NCBI RefSeq assembly: GCF_002760665.1
Contig: NZ_PDOB01000005.1
Coordinates: 1-64,000, forward strand
Direction of reading: 5' to 3'
DNA: 64,000 nucleotides
DNA from: Massilia psychrophila
Lineage (GTDB): Bacteria > Pseudomonadota > Gammaproteobacteria > Burkholderiales > Burkholderiaceae_D
Positions 59,668 to 64,000 of the stretch are shown here, piece by piece. Below the pieces are notes generated by a model that worked only from the letters and a program-made list of their open reading frames with translations, ran no database searches and was not told where the DNA came from. Numbering within the stretch: position 1 is the stretch's first letter; every line of letters begins with the position of its first letter. A program made the translations under genes and the position numbers.

Positions 59668-61200
59668 ATGACCACCGACATCGTAGACCAGGCCGCGCAA
59701 CCGGCCGACGAAAACAAGATCATCGCCGAGCGCCGCGCCAAGCTGGCCGCGCTGCGCGAAAAGGGCGTTGCCTTCCCCAACGACTTCCGTCCGCAGCACA
59801 AGGCCGCCGCCTTGCACGCCGAGTTCGGCGACAAGACGCGCGAAGAACTCGAAGCGAACCCGGTCGCCGTCGTGCTGGCCGGGCGCATGATGCTCAAGCG
59901 CGAAGCGGGCAAGAAGGCCGCCTTTGCCACGCTGCAGGACGCGTCGGGCGCGCGCGCCGATGGCCGCATCCAGATCTACGCCACGCTCGACCTGACGGGA
60001 GCGGCCGCCATGGAAGCGCTGCACCACTACGACCTGGGCGACATCCTCGGCGTCGAGGGCACGCTGTTCAAGACCAAGACCGACGAACTGACCGTCAAGG
60101 TCACCACCCTGCGTTTGATCACCAAGTCGCTGCGCCCGCTGCCGGACAAATTTCACGGCCTGGCCGACCAGGAAACCAAGTACCGCCAGCGTTACGTCGA
60201 CCTGATCATGAGCGAAGAGACGCGCCGCACCTTCAAGGCGCGCACTGCCGCAATGTCGTCGATCCGCCGCTTTATGGAAGAAAACGACTTCATGGAAGTC
60301 GAAACACCGATGCTGCACGCCATCCCCGGCGGCGCCGCGGCCAAGCCCTTCGTCACCCACCACAACGCGCTCGACATGGAGATGTTCCTGCGTATCGCTC
60401 CCGAGCTGTACCTCAAGCGCTTGGTGGTCGGCGGTTTCGACCGTGTGTTCGAGGTGAACCGCAACTTCCGCAATGAAGGCGTGTCGCCGCGCCACAATCC
60501 AGAATTCACGATGATGGAGTTCTACGCCGCCTACACCGATTACCAGTGGATCATGAATTTTACCGAAGCGGTGATCCGCCGGGCCGCGGTCGACGCCCAC
60601 GGCACCGCCCAGCTGACCTACGGCGGGCGCGAGCTGGACTTGTCAAAACCGTTCCACCGCATGACCATCGTCGAAGCGATCAACAAGTACGCACCCGGCT
60701 ACAGCCATGAGCAGCTGCACGACATGGTGTTTTTGAAAGCCGAGCTGCAGAAATTCGGCGTCAAGCCGTTCGCGACGTCGGGCCTGGGTTCCTTGCAGCT
60801 GTCGCTGTTCGAAGAAACCGCCGAAGCGCAGTTGTGGGAGCCGACCTTCATCGTCGACTACCCGGCCGAAGTGTCGCCGCTGGCGCGCGCCTCCGACACG
60901 GCGCCCGGCATCACCGAGCGCTTCGAGCTGTTCATGGTCGGGCGCGAAATCGCCAACGGTTTTTCGGAGCTTAACGACGCCGAAGACCAGTCGGCGCGCT
61001 TCCTGGCGCAGGTCGCGGCCAAGGACGCGGGCGATGAAGAGGCGATGTTCTACGACGCCGACTACATTCGCGCGCTCGAATACGGCATGCCGCCGGCCGG
61101 CGGTTGCGGTATCGGCATCGACCGCCTGATAATGCTGATTACCGATTCGCCGAACATCCGCGACGTGATTTTGTTCCCGCATTTGCGCCGGGAAGAGTAA
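59668..61200 (+). CDS. lysS: Lysyl-tRNA synthetase, class II
   Basis: A 510-residue class IIb synthetase that charges tRNA-Lys. An OB-fold anticodon-binding domain (about 60-170) precedes the catalytic core. Motif 1 is near [20 protein letters not shown], motif 2 in [20 protein letters not shown] followed by [12 protein letters not shown], and motif 3 in [20 protein letters not shown]. Length and order fit LysS. prfB-lysS adjacency is widely conserved. Confidence 0.97.
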   Translation: MTTDIVDQAAQPADENKIIAERRAKLAALREKGVAFPNDFRPQHKAAALHAEFGDKTREELEANPVAVVLAGRMMLKREAGKKAAFATLQDASGARADGRIQIYATLDLTGAAAMEALHHYDLGDILGVEGTLFKTKTDELTVKVTTLRLITKSLRPLPDKFHGLADQETKYRQRYVDLIMSEETRRTFKARTAAMSSIRRFMEENDFMEVETPMLHAIPGGAAAKPFVTHHNALDMEMFLRIAPELYLKRLVVGGFDRVFEVNRNFRNEGVSPRHNPEFTMMEFYAAYTDYQWIMNFTEAVIRRAAVDAHGTAQLTYGGRELDLSKPFHRMTIVEAINKYAPGYSHEQLHDMVFLKAELQKFGVKPFATSGLGSLQLSLFEETAEAQLWEPTFIVDYPAEVSPLARASDTAPGITERFELFMVGREIANGFSELNDAEDQSARFLAQVAAKDAGDEEAMFYDADYIRALEYGMPPAGGCGIGIDRLIMLITDSPNIRDVILFPHLRREE

Positions 61201-61267
61201 AGCCTTGTATTAAGCGCCTACCCGAAATAAATTGTGGATGTCTATGGCCCGGCACACACGGGCGACG

Positions 61268-61975
61268 TCATCTGCCAGCGATCAGCGTCATCATTTCAGG
61301 GTAATTGTAAATCGCACTGTGCGGCGCAGGGTGCAAGGCGATAGCGACCATTGCTTGAGCAATCTCAGTGGTCCGAATAGAACGGAACTTCGCCGGCGTT
61401 AACGGCGCAAAGAGCGGCAGAACAGCTGAGAGTAGCCACGGAGTATGCCGGGAGTCGATAATTATGGCTGGACGAAAGATGCTCACGACGGCCGGTCCCT
61501 GTCTTCTTACGGCTGCTTCAGCCTCGCCTTTGACGCGAGAATAGCGCGCCATTCCTGCCGCACCCGAACCGGTAGTTTTGGAATGAGGGTCGGCACCGAT
61601 TGCCGACATGAAGACCAGATGTTGGACTTTTCCTGACGCCTTCAGGCCCCGGGCAAATGCTGCATTGAGATCGACATCGACGGCACGGTGCGCTTCTAAA
61701 GAAAGTTGCGCAGTGCCAGACCCGACCCCTAAAACACTGAACCCAAGTACCTCGCCGCCAAGCTCGCGCAGTGCGTCGACAACAGCTTGACTCAGCTCGT
61801 TTGGCGCCATATCAGGCACTAGCCGCTCTTCAACCTGCGCGCCTGATTGTAAATTGAGTGGCCGCCGCGTCATGATAAGAATCCGGCTGAAACCGCCACA
61901 GCGCACTACTTCGGCGAGGAGGGCCTGCCCAACTGATCCTGATGCCCCCAAGATAATTGCGGTTCTACCAGACAT
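61268..61975 (-). CDS. NAD(P)-binding atypical SDR / nucleoside-sugar-epimerase-like protein
   Basis: A 235-residue Rossmann-fold protein starting MSGRTAIILGASGSVGQALL, with GASGSVG as the dinucleotide loop. Later come VQHLVFMSAIGADPHS and YSRVKGEAEAAV, a YxxxK-like pair, and VVSIFRPAIIID. The pattern is that of NAD(P)H-binding proteins related to HTATIP2/YbjT; the substrate is unknown. It is less GC-rich than lysS and ppnN and stands on the opposite strand to lysS, in what looks like an inserted patch. Confidence 0.8.
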   Translation of the reverse strand: MSGRTAIILGASGSVGQALLAEVVRCGGFSRILIMTRRPLNLQSGAQVEERLVPDMAPNELSQAVVDALRELGGEVLGFSVLGVGSGTAQLSLEAHRAVDVDLNAAFARGLKASGKVQHLVFMSAIGADPHSKTTGSGAAGMARYSRVKGEAEAAVRRQGPAVVSIFRPAIIIDSRHTPWLLSAVLPLFAPLTPAKFRSIRTTEIAQAMVAIALHPAPHSAIYNYPEMMTLIAGR

Positions 61976-62213
61976 AGTTTGCTCCAATCGAAAGATCAAC
62001 TTCCTACGGGACTAATAACCATCCGAATTGCCAGAAAACCGATGTCAACAGGTCGACAACGATGTGGGTCGAAGTCGCTTCGGGCAGAAAGCGGCGAACC
62101 AGGCAGGCATTTCGGATCGGCGCGATCCTCGTTATCAAGACATGGAATTGATAGACCGCTTTCGGCCCTAACCGGTCACTCGCGCCTGTGAATGCTATCG
62201 CCAGCCTGTTCCC

Positions 62214-62525
62214 TTAGTCGGGAGCTACCGATATCAGGAGGTCGGCAACGACGTCACCCCGAAGTGGGCCATCTACAAGTTCAGCGAATTCACGCATCTG
62301 ATTTCGCAGCTCGACCATGCGTGCAGTAGGCTCGGGTTGTGTAGCCCAGAAGAGTTCGGACGGCCATTGAGCGTACGCAAAATAGTGGCCGTCGGCGCAC
62401 CGATGCAAACGCGACCCTAGACCGCCTCGCTCATCGCGTATAAGTTCGGTGAGTTCCAGCCAGGCGTGCTCGAAGTCTCGCTCACGACCAGAGGCTACTT
62501 TCCATCTAAAGTAAATCGCGTGCAT
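62214..62525 (-). CDS. Antibiotic biosynthesis monooxygenase (ABM)-like small protein
   Basis: A 103-residue protein beginning MHAIYFRWKVASGRERDFEH, with YFAYAQWPSELFW in the middle. Size and the alternating strand-helix pattern fit the ABM/dimeric alpha-beta barrel group. These are often small oxygenases or just dimerising proteins. No partner gene is recognised. It lies in the same less GC-rich patch. The 238 bases between it and the SDR-like gene hold no clear gene. Confidence 0.65.
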   Translation of the reverse strand: MHAIYFRWKVASGRERDFEHAWLELTELIRDERGGLGSRLHRCADGHYFAYAQWPSELFWATQPEPTARMVELRNQMREFAELVDGPLRGDVVADLLISVAPD

Positions 62526-62748
62526 AACATCCTGTCGGGTTGTGGCCGAACCCTGCCGGTCGCAAGTGAATAGCAGCTTGCCGTTGATAGTTTAGGCAAC
62601 AGGGCCCCTTGCTATGTTTACAGCCGCGAAGGACCGCTTCTGGCCGAGACCAGTCTATCACTCAACGGCGGCTGCCAAGTACAGGCCGCCACAACAGCGG
62701 GGACTTGCTTGAGTTCCCGCTGCGTTTCCTGTCCCTGATTGGATACCC
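62526..62748. other. Gap before ppnN, no gene seen
   Basis: The stretch contains GGACCGCTTCTGGCCGAGAC near 62630 and is of lower GC than the flanks. Similar GACCGCTTTCGGCC lies at about 62154-62167 on the other side of the ABM-like gene. I find no terminator or gene in it. Confidence 0.35.
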
Positions 62749-63999
62749 TTACTGAATGACCCGGTAGCACGGCTCATACGTCTTGCCCGGCAGTTTCATG
62801 CGGCTTTGGGCGACGAAGGACGACAGCAGCGCGTCCATCGGGCCCATGATGGCGGCATCGCCGTGGATTTCGAAATGGCCGAATTGCTCGATCGCGCGGA
62901 TGCCCTCGTCCTTGACGTTGCCCGCCACCACGCCCGAAAACGCGCGCCGCAGGTTGGCCGCCAGCAGGTGGGTTGCCTGGTTCTTGTGCAGGGACAGGCT
63001 GCGCATGGCTTCATGCGACGGCTTGAACGGGCGCTGGAATTCCTCGTCGATCTTGAGCAGCCAATTGAAATAATACGCGTCGCCGCGCGACTTGCGAAAT
63101 TCGCGCACTTGCTTGATCGCCACCTGCATCTCGCGCGCCACCATTTCGGGGTCGTCGACGATGATGCTGTAACGCTGCTGCGCCGCTTCGCCAAGCGTAG
63201 CGCCGATAAACTCGTTAATCTGTTTAAAGTAATCGCGCGATGATTCGGGGCCGGTAAAAATGAGCGGGTACGGCATCCCGGCGTTATCGGGATGGAGCAG
63301 GATGCCGAGGATGTACAGGATTTCCTCGGCGGTGCCGGCGCCGCCCGGGAACACGATAATGCCGTGGCCGATGCGCACGAAGGCCTCGAGCCGCTTCTCG
63401 ATGTCGGGCATGATCACCAGGTCGTTGACGATCGGGTTGGGCGACTCGGCGGCGATGATGCCGGGTTCGGAAATGCCGAGATAGCGCCCGCCCGTCAGGC
63501 GCTGCTTGGCGTGGCCGATGGTGGCGCCTTTCATCGGCCCCTTCATCGCCCCCGGACCGCAGCCGGTGCAGATGTCCAGATCGCGCAGCCCCATCTGGTA
63601 GCCGACTTCCTTCGAATAGTTGTACTCGACCCGGTTGATCGAATGGCCGCCCCAGCACACCACCAAGTTGGGATTGCGCTGCGGGCGCAGCACGTTGGCG
63701 TTGCGCAGGATGTGGAATACCGAATCGGTGATGCCTTCCGAACTCGACATATCGAACTTCGGGTTGTCGGTGACCTCGTTGCTGACGAAGACGATATCGC
63801 GCAGCACCGCGAACAAATGCTCGTGGATCCCCTTGATCATCTTGCCGTCGACAAAAGCGATCGCCGGCGCGCCGCGGATGTCGAGCTTGATGCCGCGTTC
63901 GCGCTGGATAATGTTGATGTCAAACGATGTATAGCGTTCCAGCAGTTCCTTGCCGTCGTCGATCGCGCTGCCGCAGTTCAGCACCGCCAGCGCGCAGTT
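62749..63999 (-). CDS. ppnN: Pyrimidine/purine nucleotide 5'-monophosphate nucleosidase (LOG family), partial
   Basis: The gene runs off the window edge; the part seen has about 416 residues of a family of some 455. PpnN (YgdH) splits nucleoside monophosphates into base and ribose 5-phosphate. The LOG core has LVVCWGGHSINRVEY, DICTGCGPGAMKGPMKGAT and the family signature GIIVFPGGAGTAEEILYILG. N-terminal (DGKELLERYTSFDINI) and C-terminal (PGKTYEPCYRVIQ) extensions are those of PpnN and separate it from short LOG cytokinin-type enzymes. In E. coli it binds (p)ppGpp. Confidence 0.9.
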   Translation of the reverse strand, partial: NCALAVLNCGSAIDDGKELLERYTSFDINIIQRERGIKLDIRGAPAIAFVDGKMIKGIHEHLFAVLRDIVFVSNEVTDNPKFDMSSSEGITDSVFHILRNANVLRPQRNPNLVVCWGGHSINRVEYNYSKEVGYQMGLRDLDICTGCGPGAMKGPMKGATIGHAKQRLTGGRYLGISEPGIIAAESPNPIVNDLVIMPDIEKRLEAFVRIGHGIIVFPGGAGTAEEILYILGILLHPDNAGMPYPLIFTGPESSRDYFKQINEFIGATLGEAAQQRYSIIVDDPEMVAREMQVAIKQVREFRKSRGDAYYFNWLLKIDEEFQRPFKPSHEAMRSLSLHKNQATHLLAANLRRAFSGVVAGNVKDEGIRAIEQFGHFEIHGDAAIMGPMDALLSSFVAQSRMKLPGKTYEPCYRVIQ

Positions 64000-64000
64000 G

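Overview
The window looks like a chromosomal segment of a high-GC betaproteobacterium. Gene content and order (dnaQ-rnhA, aceB next to a LysR gene, rpfE-like gene and recJ, lolCD, prfB-lysS) and protein style point to the Burkholderiales, most likely Oxalobacteraceae (Massilia/Duganella/Janthinobacterium type). That placement is inference from gene families, not from a search. Most of the window is ordinary core chromosome. Short decayed or accessory patches sit between the core blocks.

Layout. 1-1.1 kb: the end of an IS66-type transposase runs into a headless tyrosine integrase that stops just before the 3' end of a tRNA-Val(CAC) gene, an old island edge. 1.1-13.9 kb: dnaQ, rnhA and a methyltransferase, divergent from gloB and a DsbA-fold isomerase; aceB divergent from a LysR gene; a cold-shock protein with its own terminator and long leader; upp and an Hpt protein; a repeat cluster lying in a decayed sensor gene; aroC; a four-domain c-di-GMP/response-regulator protein; a CBS protein. 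Between the CBS gene and the sulfhydrylase gene lies an 11-bp-period array of DnaA-box-like sequences. 14.2-29.3 kb: homocysteine synthesis, hydrolase, YihY, wrbA-DUF2069, a GlcD-like flavoenzyme overlapping an FtsX-type permease and an AttH/CrtC-like protein, an ABC exporter, a Cache chemoreceptor and a threonine-aldolase-like enzyme. 29.3-37.3 kb: thyA and folA separated by an antisense, broken chemoreceptor gene; a large basic-amino-acid decarboxylase; dcd; a hydrolase; an unrecognised HEFGH metallopeptidase followed by a 64-residue protein. 37.3-50.4 kb: comEC, a second chemoreceptor, a membrane protein, tatD, a tandemly duplicated lolC/E-lolD module, an rpfE-like gene and recJ. 50.4-57.8 kb is more accessory: GNAT, kup, a Xre/RES toxin-antitoxin pair, a 14-bp tandem repeat, DUF2288, a frameshifted cpdB-type lipoprotein gene, a dockerin-like relic, a PsiE protein and a gutted P-type ATPase. 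57.8-64 kb: prfB with its programmed +1 frameshift, a HAD phosphatase, lysS, a less GC-rich patch (SDR-like and ABM-like genes) and ppnN, cut by the window edge.

How genes work together. thyA, folA and dcd belong to dTMP/folate metabolism; upp salvages uracil; dnaQ, rnhA and recJ belong to replication and repair; aceB is the second glyoxylate-shunt step; the lol modules move lipoproteins to the outer membrane; the GGDEF/EAL regulator, Hpt protein and chemoreceptors are signalling parts. I found no CRISPR array, rRNA or prophage. The less usual items are the DnaA-box array, the repeat cluster, the permease-AttH operon without an adjacent ATPase, the metallopeptidase pair and the lol duplication.
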